Shown here in pieces: positions 29,820 to 40,619 of a stretch of 64,000 nt of DNA. This DNA comes from Roridomyces roridus (taxonomy: Eukaryota; Basidiomycota; Agaricomycetes; Agaricales; Mycenaceae). The notes under the pieces were generated by a model. That model had not been told where the DNA came from and made no database searches. It saw only the letters and a list, made by a program, of their open reading frames with translations. Each line of letters starts with the position of its first letter. The first letter of the stretch is position 1. The stretch spans positions 124,001 to 188,000 of the forward strand of contig JARKIF010000025.1 of the NCBI GenBank assembly GCA_029378245.1. Reading direction: 5' to 3'. A program made the position numbers and the translations under genes.

Positions 29820-29827
29820 GCCCGCGG

Positions 29828-30679
29828 CACAGACTAGCTTATTGAGCTCATAGAAAGGGGATGTGGGGGATGCCAAGTTCATGACTGGGAGCTACGACAC
29901 AAGAAAGATACCCACCTTTGACGATGTTTCGACTTGACTCGAATATCCGGCTGGCACTCTCGGAGCGGCTCTCCCGGTCCGTTCGCCGCCACTTACCCCT
30001 GACGAGTTTATGAGTTGTTTCTCTTACGCTTATTCATATCGACAACTGTGTGAGCGCCCGGCTTTTCTGCCTTATAATGTAGTGCTCACACCAATCAGTT
30101 CAGATTGAGTTCAGACGCGGTGCCGGACATCACTGATCAACATTTGATCGCCGCTTCGAGATCCTTTCCAAGAGATCACCGGATCAGAAATCGAAGACAT
30201 CGGGTCGGAAAAGTGAATTAGTGGTGACCCTCCCCCTCCCTCCTTACATAATCCATCAATTTCCTTTTTGGGTAGGTCGTTCACACACTGCCACCGACGG
30301 ATCTTCACTGGCAACCCTGCCAGCATTGAAGAGGGCCTCCGAAAGGTATCCAGAATGTTCCCAGAGGCTTTGCATGTGCTCGGCGTCTTCATGGTGTTTG
30401 TGATTACCCATTTGAGCTCGGCTGGAACAGAGTGATTACCATCAAAGATTGATGAACACCGCTGAAATAGGAAATACTCATCAGATCAGTATTTTCCCCT
30501 GGTATTCTTGCAAGAAACACTTTGAATGACCCCAGACAGGTCTCAGGAAGCCTGCCCAAGAGGCCTGAAACCCTCTGAAAAAAAGTGAATTAAGGATGCT
30601 CAGACCCCCCCTCCCTCCCTACCCGATCTCATCAATTTCTGATCCGGTGATCTCTTGATCCTTTCTCTTCTTCTCCACC
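29828..30679. other. Intergenic region with inverted duplicate of the kinase-gene 5' flank
   Basis: No gene. About 38 bp at 30168-30210 (containing AGATCACCGGATCAGAAAT) recur in inverse orientation at 30621-30660, just before the AIM9-like start codon. Two CCCTCCCTCC tracts (30235 and 30606) follow GTGAATTA in the same way. Confidence 0.5.
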
Positions 30680-32507
30680 ATGTCGTTCGCTAGATCTCTT
30701 GTCACGCGGGCCCGGACGCTTCCCTGGACCCACCGCCGCTGTTTCCGAACTGTTCCAGCCAATACTCGCCACAATCTCTTCGAATACACGTCGGGGCGAT
30801 GGATGTGAGTCTCCCTTTTCCTCTGGCGCAGATACACCTCATCCTTCTTGCAGAGTAAATAATGACCTCCGAATCGCGGAACGCAAACGTGTATTCAACG
30901 CCGACGGGTTACGCCAGCTCGCAGCGCAGTCCGTCAATCGCCGCCCAGAGGATATCGTCGACGTGGAGAAGGACAACGAGACCTCGCTCAACCGATCCTT
31001 CCTCATCACCATGCGCGATGGTTTCAAAATGGTGGCCCATATCCCTTACGGAATCACACCGGCCAAATACCTCAGCGTCGCCAGCGAAGCCGCCACGATG
31101 GCTTTCCTCCACGCCTCTGGACTGCCCGTACCTCGTGTCTATGGCTACTCGCCCGTGACGGACAACGCCGCTGGCACCGAGTACATTCTCATGGAGCATG
31201 TCAGTGGCACATTTCTCCACCGTCTCTGGGATCGGGCTGCTCTCGGGGACTCCTCCTCTCTCGATGAACCCGATATCGTCTCCCTTACGCAGCAAATCGT
31301 CAAACTGGAAACGCAGATGATGGCCATTTCTTTCCCTGCGGCCGGATGCTTATACTATACGAAGGACCTGGAAGAGATCGGCGCACCGGGTATCGCATTG
31401 GAGCAGGACGCGCGTTTCTCTGTCGGGCCAGACTCGAGACCGCATATGTGGTCTGGAAGGAGGGCGGAGCTGCTGAACGTAGATCGGGGACCCTGTGAGT
31501 AACCTCTTCATCCTTCCACTCCTCACCTAAATCGTGTCCCAAGATAAAACCGCTGAAGCATTGCTTATCGGAGGCACCGAGAAGGAGCTCGCCTTTCTGG
31601 GGCAATTTGGCAGGCCTCGGTTCCCGCTGAATCGCGTCCACCGTGCTGCATATGGCGACCGAGATACGAAACAGCAGCCAGTAGACCACATCGTGAACCT
31701 GATACGTTACAAGCTTATCCTTCCAGCCCTCGTCCCAAAGGACCCCGCCCGTTCTCGTTTCGCCATCCGCCACCAAAACCTCGATGCATTCAACATAATC
31801 GTCTCCAGATCACCTACCGACTCTCGTCTCAATATCATCAGTCTAATTGACTGGCAACACAATCCAGTCCTCCCCTTCTTCCTCCTCAGCAACCCACCGA
31901 AATACTTTGACGCTTGGTTTGACGCTTCCTTTGATGAAGTCTCGTATGCTATGATACCACCCATGTTCCCCGAAAACCTTGACGACATGTCCGAGGGCGA
32001 CGCCCAGTGGGAGAAAGAGCGGTACAAGCGAAGTCTTTGGCATTATCACTACGTCAAGCACATGGAGGAGCACAACCCAGCGCAATATGCCGGCTTCTAC
32101 GCACCACTGGCCATGTTCCGCGAGCAGATCGTGGAGTTTGGGAGTACTGAAAGGAATGGTGATTCTCTGTCGCTGAAACGTCAGCTTCTGGCGGTATCGG
32201 AGGATCTGTGGGAGGAGCTCAGCGAAGAGGACGGCATGCTCTGTCCGATTACATTTGACCCAGAGGCCGCGGAGATGACCAAACTGTACATGCAAGTGCG
32301 GGAAACGATGGAACAGTCGCAGATTCAGATGGATAGGAGCTTGGTGTGCAGGCCCGATACTTGGAGATGGTTGACGAGACCCTGGAACGCGTGGAGTTGG
32401 TCAGGAAATTGCGGCCTGAGGACATCACGAGCTTGACAGGGGATCTACGGGAATTGGGTCTGGAAATTTCCCGTTGGTTTTTGGAGGACTATGAGGAAGA
32501 TGAATGA
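30680..32507 (+). pseudogene. AIM9-like APH-fold kinase, copy 1, with one late frameshift
   Basis: Exons 30680-30804, 30854-31494 and 31544 onward, with 49-nt introns. The N terminus (MSFARSLVTRARTLPW...) is basic and lacks acids, like a mitochondrial presequence. It is followed by NLFEYTSGRW, FLITMRDGFKMVAHIPYG (nucleotide-binding strand and Lys region), LPVPRVYGYSP, GTEYILMEHV, and the loop IRHQNLDAFNIIV with LIDWQHN. This is the aminoglycoside-phosphotransferase-like family that includes yeast AIM9, whose biochemical role is poorly known. The usual catalytic Asp of H-x-D is Asn here. Near 32320-32345 the frame shifts by one; the correct C terminus (ARYLEMVDETL ... WFLEDYEEDE) continues to the TGA at 32505-32507, while the shifted frame stops at 32436. 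Otherwise complete. Could be an assembly error. Confidence 0.8.
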
Positions 32508-32834
32508 GAATCAGGATTCTTTGCCTCTGTGTACCTGTTAGCCTTCTTGTAGCTGCATCATTTGTATGTAATACTTCCCTGTAATCACTCGAACTCGATG
32601 GTGTCCAGCCGCATAAAGATGCCAGTTGGTTCGAGGTATGGAGACTTGTCTCTGAAGCCAATTTGGATGAAATTTATGTAAAGCAAGCTGTATGATTGCA
32701 GATGCCAATGTCTGTGCCGAGTATGCCGAAGATGATGCCGTGCCTTCGTGCAGCAAATTGCAATTCGATTGAGTGTCGTGACCGTGAGACAGTGTGTCAC
32801 CGGATGATGGCCGCTTTCTTTCTTCTTCTCCACC
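32508..32834. other. Short intergenic region between AIM9-like copies
   Basis: 327 bp; no gene seen. It ends with the TTCTTCTCCACC context that also precedes the start codon of copy 1. Confidence 0.4.
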
Positions 32835-33020
32835 ATGTCTTTCTCCAGGTCCCTTCTGGCCCGAGCCCGCACGCTTCCCTTGACACACTGCCGCTCTGCA
32901 GGAACGGTGCCAGCAGACAGTCGCAGTAATCTCTTCGAATACACGATGGGGCGGTGGATGCAAGTCTCTGCTTTCTTCTTGCTCGAATGCGCCTCATCTT
33001 TCTTCCAGCGTGAACAACGA

Positions 33021-33988
33021 CATCAGGAAACACACTTTTGTTAGGTAGCTCCCACCAAGCAGTAGGTAGGTCTGATAGCTCCAGTAGCCATGGTAGCATT
33101 GAGTGCGTGGCTCAGTAGCTCTTGGTAGCTCTGAGTGGGGAGTCCAGTAGCACTTGGTAGCTTCAGTAACCATACCCTCTAACCCAGTAGCTTAGATATC
33201 TATGCCCTCAAACTCAGTAGCCCAGGTAGCTTCACACTAATGTCTCAGTAGCACTTGATTGCCTGCCTGTGTTGACTTGGTAGAAACAATAGCATTTTTA
33301 TAGCGTTGGGCTGGCTGGCTGATAGCACTTGTTTGCCTCATTTTCTCATCCCTCTGGATGAAACCTCTTTACAGAGTGCCCAAATGATTCAATGTGCACA
33401 TCCCCCTCACTAACAAAAATGACCTTGCCTAAGTAAGTTCAAGTAACAGTGAAGACATTGGCTAACAGGCCAACTTCTACTTGAGCTCAGTCTTGTGCCT
33501 GTGCTTTCAACTTCCACATCCAGTTCAAATTCACTACAGGATGTATATTTTCCAGAGGTAGTTGTGGTTGGAGAGACAATAGAGTAGCATGCGGTTACCC
33601 GATGTGGAACAGACATGCACAGAATCTGCAATGCGTACTTAGTGTAGTTGTTTAGTTGTCTCTTTAATATTACTTGTCTTTTGCAAATGTCATGAGTTTG
33701 AGTCCCGCCGCCTGCATTCCTTTAATTAAATTCCCAACTCAGTCTGACCTTGGTCACTACAGTAGAATAGCAACAGTACCCAGTGTTTCTTTTGAACCTT
33801 GTGAATTCTGTTAGGGTCAGCTCCTCCCTGCACTGGAGTAACAGTAGCCTCAGTAGCCCGCTGTTCAGTAGCACTGGTAGCAGTTGGAGGCAGCTTGGTA
33901 GTACACAGTAAGGGGGTACTTGACTACCGGGCTACTGAGCCTCCGGAGACTCGGGAGTGCTACCTAACCAGGTGGCTTTTTCCTGATG
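33021..33988. mobile_element. 968-bp non-coding TIR element in AIM9-like copy 2
   Basis: Left end CATCAGGAAA...GTTAGGTAGC; the right end reads the same on the other strand (CATCAGGAAAAAG...GTTAGGTAGC). It lies inside a codon: the exon reads AAC AAC GA, then the element, then GA CCTTCGA, so GA appears to be duplicated. The interior is dominated by GTAGC/AGTAGC repeats near each end. A B-box-like GTTTGAGTCCC occurs near 33693. No protein. Confidence 0.75.
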
Positions 33989-34366
33989 GACCTTCGAATG
34001 GCGGAACGCAGACGCATCTTCGACATTCATGGGCTACGCCAGCTCGCCGCGCAGGCTGTCAATCGCAGTGCCGATGATGTCCTTGATCTGGAAAAGAATG
34101 ACGAGACCTCCCTGAATCGATCCTTCCTCATCACCATGCGCGATGGTTTCAAAATGGTGGCCCGTATCCCTTACGAATTTACACCGGCCAAGTACCACAG
34201 CGTCGCCAGCGAGGCCGCCACGATGGCTTTCCTCCACGCCTCTGGACTGCCCGTACCTCGTGTCTATGGACACTCGCCCGTGACCGATAACGCGGCTGGT
34301 ACCGAGTATATTTTTATGGAGCACATAAACGCCACTCCCCTCGAACCTCTCTGGTTTGGTCTCGAT

Positions 34367-34540
34367 TGTTGTGGATTATCGAGGTGCCTATGCGCTCCTC
34401 GAACATTCTAGATAGTTTCTTACTAATCTCTTATTCATCTAGTAGAATATTCTAGACTAATTCAAGTAGTATATAAACAAGCTGTAGTAGCCTGTTGAAT
34501 ACATCGGTCTTCTCATCCTCGCTCCAATAGTTGCTCAACA
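34367..34540 (+). repeat. 5' LTR of the Copia element (174 bp)
   Basis: TGTTGTGG...CAACA; includes AGTATATAAACAAG, a TATA-like promoter. Confidence 0.9.
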
Positions 34541-34552
34541 GGTTATGGGCCC
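34541..34552 (+). promoter_or_regulatory. Copia primer-binding site
   Basis: GGTTATGGGCCC directly after the 5' LTR. It can pair with the anticodon arm of initiator Met tRNA (which contains the CAT anticodon), the internal 'half-tRNA' priming known from Copia elements. Confidence 0.6.
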
Positions 34553-34697
34553 CGCCCGTATCTAAAGAACCCATCACAACTCACAGCCGCACGACAGCCC
34601 ACTCCCACGCGCTTTCACGCACGTCATCGATTATCGTACCACTCTTGCTCAGCTCCACTACCACCCTTTCGATCTTTTTCGATAACACCCGTACACC

Positions 34698-35741
34698 ATG
34701 GCCGACTCATCTGTCACCCATCGTGTCCCCATCGACCCGCTTCGTGGCCCCGAGAACTTCCCAGTTTGGAAGATTAAAATCTCGGACGTCCTCACGGACC
34801 TCAACCTCGACCTGTATATCGAGGCCAACGCCGCTGCGCCGTCAGCCGCGGATGAGGCTGCCAAGTGGAAGCGTGGCAACCGTCGCACCCTGGCCGAAAT
34901 CCGACTTCGGGTTGCCGACCCCGTGCTCGTGTACATCTCCCGTAGTAAGTCCGCTCTTGAAGCTTGGACTACGCTCAGCAATATGTACGAGGCTAAAGGC
35001 CCCATCGCTATCGTTTCGGCTCGTCGCAAGCTCTTCGGCACTCGCGCCGCCGAGGATGCCGACATCGAGGAGCATATCCGTGTCATGCAATCCTACCAGG
35101 AGGAGTTATCTGTGTTGCAGAAACCCCTTGATGGTGAGGATTTCTCTTACGCTCTCCTTACCTCACTCCCCGAATCTTGGACCACGTTTATTTCCGGCAC
35201 GAGTTACGACACGATCAAGGATCCTGTCAAGCTCATTGCCCGAATTCTGTCCGAGGTACACCGACTTCGCGAACGCGGCTCCAACGCCGCTAGCACCGCT
35301 CTCGCCGCCGTCGACAAGTCCAAGGCCAAGTGCTACAAATGTGGCAAGATTGGTCATTGGGCTGACGACCATGACAAGCCGGGTTTCGGGAGCAAAGAGG
35401 GGAAGGACAGCAACAAGGGGAAGGGAGGCCGGCATGGGAAGAAGAAGAAGACTCGTGCGAATGTCGCTCGCGAAGGCGATGTCGATCAGGACCCCGACTT
35501 CTTGTTTCTTGCCCGTGAGCCCGCCGCCACCCCTGCTCTCGCTCCAGACGACTGGCTCTTAGACTCCGGTTGTAGTCGAGCACTCATACGCAATAAATCC
35601 GATTTTTCTCAGTACCTTGCTACACCCCCACATCCCATCTCCGGTATCGGTCCATTGGCCGTGGCACCATCCCACTTCCGTTTGCCCGCGGCAATATTCT
35701 TCGGAATGCTCTGCATTGTCCTTTGGCACCCTTCAATCTGA
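34698..35741 (+). pseudogene. Copia gag and protease, with a one-base deletion before pol
   Basis: ATG at 34698. Gag region: GPENFPVWKIKISDVLTDLNL, then AWTTLSNMYEAKGPIA, then a zinc knuckle CYKCGKIGHWADDHDK in which the last Cys is replaced by His. Protease: DDWLLDSGCSRALI near 35551. At about 35690 one G seems to be missing (CCCGCGGCAAT); the frame then runs out at 35741 while the correct frame (GNILRNALH) continues into pol. The neighbouring pol frame is otherwise fully open, so this may be the only break between gag and pol. Confidence 0.85.
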
Positions 35742-38700
35742 TCTCTGTCGCACAACTCGCTGACGCCGGTCTGGAATCTCGCTTCCGTGGCAACACTGCT
35801 GAGATTCATACCCGCGACGGCAAAGTTTGGGCAGTCGGTGATAGTGATGGCCACGGGTGCGATGACCCGCGACGGGTCACGGGTACGGGTGGCGGCGGGT
35901 ACGGGTACGGGTCAGCGACTCGAACCCGCCGGCTCACCCGTGGCTCACCCGTGAGTCTTTGGTATCTGAAAGCGACGCCTGTGAGAGCTGAAATCGAGCC
36001 AAGAAATTTGACTGTACCCTTACCTTGCATTTTGAACGCCAAAGAGCGGTGCAGCAACCGCCAGAAGTCACGGCACACCGGCGATCAGCCACCCGTGCCT
36101 AGCCGACGGGTACCCGTACCCGCGACCACGGGTACGGGTCAAGCGCGGGTACGGGTACGGGTGGGTCCTCGGCACCTCACGGGTTACCCGTGGCCATCAC
36201 TAGTCGGTGATCGCGTTTCTAACCTCTATTGTCTTCGCTTACAGCCTTCCACCTCTGCTCACGCGCTTGTTGCGCGGACATGGGACGAATGGCATCGCGC
36301 GCTTGGTCATCTGAACGAGAAATCCCTTCGGCATCTTCACTCTCGTGGACTTGTCTTGGGGATGTCCGTGAAGAATGAGAAAGCTCATCTCAAACAGTGC
36401 AGAGACTGCATTGTTGGCAAGGCACATGTCCAACCCTTCCCTCCCGAGGCTGAACGCGAATACACGGAGATAGGTGATATGATATACACCGATCTCTCTG
36501 GCAAGATGACTTACCGAGGTATACGCGGTGAATTCTACTTCATTTCGTTCACCGACGCCGCCACCTCATTCTCCAAGGCCGAATGTCTGCGCGACAAGGA
36601 GGGTAAAACTGTCCTCCGTGTTATACAAGCTTACGTCGCTTTCATCACTACGCAGACTGGCCGCAAGCCCCGTCGTATTCGTTTCGATGGTGGCATGGAG
36701 TATGTCAATCAAGAGGCACGCGACTGGCTCACGTCTCAGGGGATATTCTGGGAGGTAACTGCGCCACACTCATCTGCCCAGAATGGTGTTGCCGAACGGC
36801 TCAATCGCACTGTCATGGAGCGTGGCCGCTCTATGCTGAACAGTGCTAACGTACCCCTTTCACTCTGGCCCGAGGCAGTCATGTACGAGTTTCTACTCAA
36901 GAATGTCTGTCCGACGCGCGCTATTTCTGCCGACATCACGCCGTATGAGGCTTTCTGGAAACGGAAGCCGAATATTGCTAATGTCGAGGAATTTGGTGCT
37001 AAAATCTGGGTTTTGGAACAAAACCAGTACACTAACAAGCTTCAGCCTAAAGCTAAGCAGTTTGTGTTTGTAGGCATCGGCGAACACTCACGTGCGTATC
37101 GTTACTATGTATCGCGCACCAATCGTGTTCTAACTTCTCGGAATGTTACTTTCGAGAGGCCTGACTCCGACGCTCCGCAAGATTTCCATCAAGCCCCCGA
37201 GCCGCCGCTTCTGCCGCCCACCTCGCTTGAGGGGGAGCGTGTGGATAAGGACAAGCTCGGTGCGTCGGCTACCCCTCAAAACTCTGTTCCTACCGCACCC
37301 CCAGCACCACCCACATCTGGTTCCGCGCCTGTCTCCACTGCCAGCACTCTTACGCCAGTACCCACTTGCACTTCTACTCCCATTCCCACTCCTACCTCCA
37401 CGCCTGCGCCAACCAAATCCAAGGCACCACGCGATATCAACGGAGATATTTCTCCCGAGAACATCATCGGTGGTCTCGGCCCTCGCACCTCTCGCTACGC
37501 CAAACCCGGTAGCTCTGTCAACCCAGTTCACGCCAACATTTCCTACGCCTTCGCCGTCAAGTCAGCTGATGAGGTCGGTGAAGATCCTAAGAACTTGGGT
37601 CAGGCTCGTTCGGCACTGGATGCACCACAATTTGAGGCTGCAATGCGTGCGGAGAAGGACCAGTTGGAAAAACTTGGGACTTGGGATTTGGTGAGTTTAC
37701 CACCAGGCCGTAAGGCCATCTCGAGCTTATGGGTTTACCATCGTAAACGCAACAATCTTGGCCAGATTGTCAAACACAAGGCCCGTCTCGTCGCTGATGG
37801 TTCGCGCCAAATTGCGGGAATTGATTTCCAGGAAACTTACGCGCCTACCATCCGCCTCGAAACCTTCCGTTTTGTTCTCGCTCTTGCCGCCCGCCAGAAA
37901 CTGCAAGTCCATGGAATGGATGTTGTCGCCGCTTACCTCAACGGTAAATTAGACGAGGAGGTGTACATGCGACAACCTCCCGGCTACGATGACGGCACAG
38001 GCCGCGTTTGCCGCCTCAACCTTTCCATCTACGGACTCCGTCAGGCCGGCCGCAATTGGAACCGCGAGCTCAACTCGGCATTTGAAGCTCTTGGCTTCAA
38101 GCGTCTCCTTGCCGACCAGTGTGTCTATATTCGACGCAATCCTGTCACCCATTCTCCCACCATCATCGCAGTTCACGTTGACGATATGACTCTGTGTGCT
38201 GCTACTGACGCTGAGATTTCTCAGGTCAAGGGGGAGCTTGCGACGAAGTTCAAGGTGACTGATCTCGGTCCCCTCAACCAAATTCTCGGCATGGAACTTA
38301 CGCACAACGCCACCGACGGATCCATTCGGCTTTCACAAGCCAATTACGCTGTCCGTGTACTCGAGGCTTTCGGCATGGCTGATTGCAAGCCCGTGTCTAC
38401 GCCGCTCGATCACAACGTCAAGCTCACCCTTCTGATTGAAGGTGATCCGCGCGTTGGTGATGCTGGCTTCCGACACATTTATCTCTCTGGCATCGGAAAG
38501 CTTATGTATCTTGCCGTAGCCACCCGTCCCGACCTCGCGTTCGCTGTACAACACCTGTCGCAGTTCTCCATCCGCCCTGGACCCGAACACATGTCTGCGT
38601 TGAAGCGTGTCTTCTGCTATCTACGTGGCAGCACCACCCTTGGCATCACTTTCCGTGGTGATGGCGACCTGCACATGTTTTGCGATGCTGACTGGGGTAA

Positions 38701-39139
38701 CAGTCTTGTTGATCGCCGCTCAATCTCGGGCTATATGGCGTTCTTCGGTTCTGCCCCCATTTCATGGTCTTCGCGCAAACAACCGACTGTTGCGCTGTCT
38801 ACGATGGAAGCTGAATATATGGCTGCTTCCAACGCAACGCGCGAAGTCATCTGGCTGCGCCAACTGGCTTCCGAACTTGGAATCTCCGTTGCAGATGCCA
38901 CGAAGATTCACATCGACAACCAATCAGCAATGAAATTTGCTGAGAACCCTGTCTTCCATGCACGCTCGAAACACATTGACATTCGACATCACTTCGTTCG
39001 CGAAAACGAACGTCTCGCCTCCAACGAGGTAGTTCTTGTCCACTGTGCCAGCGAGGACAACTTGGCCGACATCTTCACCAAGCCACTTCCGCGCCCGCAG
39101 TTCGTTGAACTTTGTGATCGTGTTCTCGAGATCGCATAG
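35692..39139 (+). CDS. Copia pol: integrase, reverse transcriptase, RNase H
   Basis: Open to the TAG at 39139. GAG-pre-integrase zinc site: HRALGHLNEKSLRHLHS then CRDC. Integrase catalytic acids: YTDLSGKM, RFDGGMEYVN, and Glu in NGVAERLNRT. Then a Pro/Thr-rich linker, RT (LVADGSRQ, VYMRQPPGYDDG, and the active site AVHVDDMTLCA near 38175), and RNase H (FCDADWGNS, ALSTMEAEYMAAS, HIDNQSAMK, HIDIRHHFVRE). A MITE (35842-36202) is read through in frame, adding 123 residues between protease and integrase. Apart from the upstream one-base break the enzyme set looks complete. Confidence 0.9.
35842..36202. mobile_element. 361-bp MITE inside Copia pol
   Basis: 17-bp terminal inverted repeats TAGTGATGGCCACGGGT with an 8-bp duplication GTCGGTGA (35834-35841 and 36203-36210). 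The interior is rich in GGGTACGGGT repeats in both directions. Element plus duplication adds 369 bp, which is 123 codons, and contains no stop in the pol frame. Its first ten bases match the ends of the 8.86-kb element at 47086-55946, apart from the first base. Confidence 0.9.
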
Positions 39140-39151
39140 TCGCAGGGGGAG

Positions 39152-40619
39152 TGTTGTGGATTATCGAGGCGCCTATGCGCTCCTCGAACATTCTAGATAG
39201 TTTCTTACTAATCTCTTACTCATCTCTTATTCATCTAGTAGAATATTCTAGACTAATTCAAGTAGTATATAAACAAGCTGTAGTAGCCCGTTGAATACAC
39301 CTGGCATGATGCCGTTTCCGGCGGAACTCGTACTTATTTTTGTACCCTAACGTCGAACCATGCACAATGCCAACATTTGGATGGAATCACTGGGCTTGAA
39401 TTTTTATGCCTTGAGCTCACTGATGTGAATAGTTGAGTATGCACTGCTCAACAGGAGAACAGCTGGGGCAGGAGAACATACATAGTGTTGTCAAAGTCCA
39501 GTTCGAGAAATTGGTTCAAATCTGAACTGGATGTGAAGTTCAGATTCGAGCAATATTGCAGGAAAGTTCAAAGTTGAACTGAACTTGAACCTGAATCAGC
39601 TCAGTGGGTAATCAATGAACATGGATGGCCAGTGATCAATACACGGCTGGATGGCAGATGCATACGATTCACACACGCAGAGGACAGCAGGAGCGTGGTA
39701 TAGGCAAGAGGCACTTGAGGGAAACGGAAAAGTTGTGTGTACATGCTGATGAGGATGCCTATTGGTAGAGAGCAAATTTGGAGATGTGGCGGCGTGAGAG
39801 GCGGTCGAGCAGAAGGGGTCGGATACAGTACATAACCCCTGGGCGAAACAGACCACGCAGCGAAACAACGGCCAAATAAAGCCGTAGGCCGTGTGTATGT
39901 AGTCGCAAATGTACGCTACCCTTGTTTTTGTGGTCTGCGAGTAGGATGGTGAGGTCGCAAGCGCGTGAAAATCTACCCCAAATTGCAAATTCCATCAAAA
40001 CCGCTTTTATGGTGTTTCGGCCTATTCTCCGCCCCTGTTGCAGTGAACTGGCCGGCTGGACACCTGAGCTGGATTATATGGACTCATATGACATGCCTGT
40101 ACAAGTTTGGGATGGTGGCAAGTCAACAATGTCGTTGCTTCGTCGCTGTTTCGCAGCGATGACACATGCCATTTTTCATCACCTCCCAAGAATTGCAATT
40201 TTCTCGTTCAATCCATATGCAAATCCAGCAGATAAAAGCACAGACACATAGCACAGATTACACCCTACAAATCTACCCAAGCAGCGTGATATTTGGCCCA
40301 GTGGTCGTCCCGCAATTAAAAGAGTTTCTTTGATGTTTCGTTCAGGGGTTACGGGACAGTCACAACGTGACCTGTCACGTTCGGGCAGCCTGACCGTGAC
40401 ATCACGAAGGGTGACGGAATGTGACAGTTCACTGATCAGTGAAAGATCAGACAGATAAATATAAACAAAGGCAGAGATCAACCTTACGCGATCGAGAGCC
40501 GCTTTCAACTGATGGGGTGCAGAATTTGAAAGAACCGATTACTCATTCCATTTCGCTACGCTCACTACATAAGTACTCGTAATCGGTCTTCTCATCCTCG
40601 CTCCAATAGTTGCTCAACA
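39152..40619 (+). repeat. 3' LTR of the Copia element, split by a 1.28-kb insertion
   Basis: Part A is 39152-39299 (ends GTTGAATACA). Part B is 40582-40619 (ATCGGTCTTCTC...CAACA). Together they match the 5' LTR except for an 11-bp duplication (CTCATCTCTTA) and point changes. The inserted 39300-40581 has no coding frame, no clear target duplication and no long terminal repeats. It contains GTGAC-rich repeats (40350-40450) and TTGAACTGAAC-type repeats (39500-39600). Confidence 0.85.

Larger units (their letters stand above)
34367..40619 (+). mobile_element. Ty1/Copia LTR retrotransposon, 6.25 kb
   Basis: Flanked by a perfect 5-bp duplication TCGAT (34362-34366 and 40620-40624). LTRs begin TGTTGTGG and end GTTGCTCAACA. 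The primer-binding site GGTTATGGGCCC follows the 5' LTR. Domain order is gag, protease, integrase, RT, RNase H. It carries a 361-bp MITE in pol and a ~1.28-kb insertion in its 3' LTR. The LTRs differ by an 11-bp duplication and several substitutions, so it is older than the Gypsy element. Confidence 0.95.
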
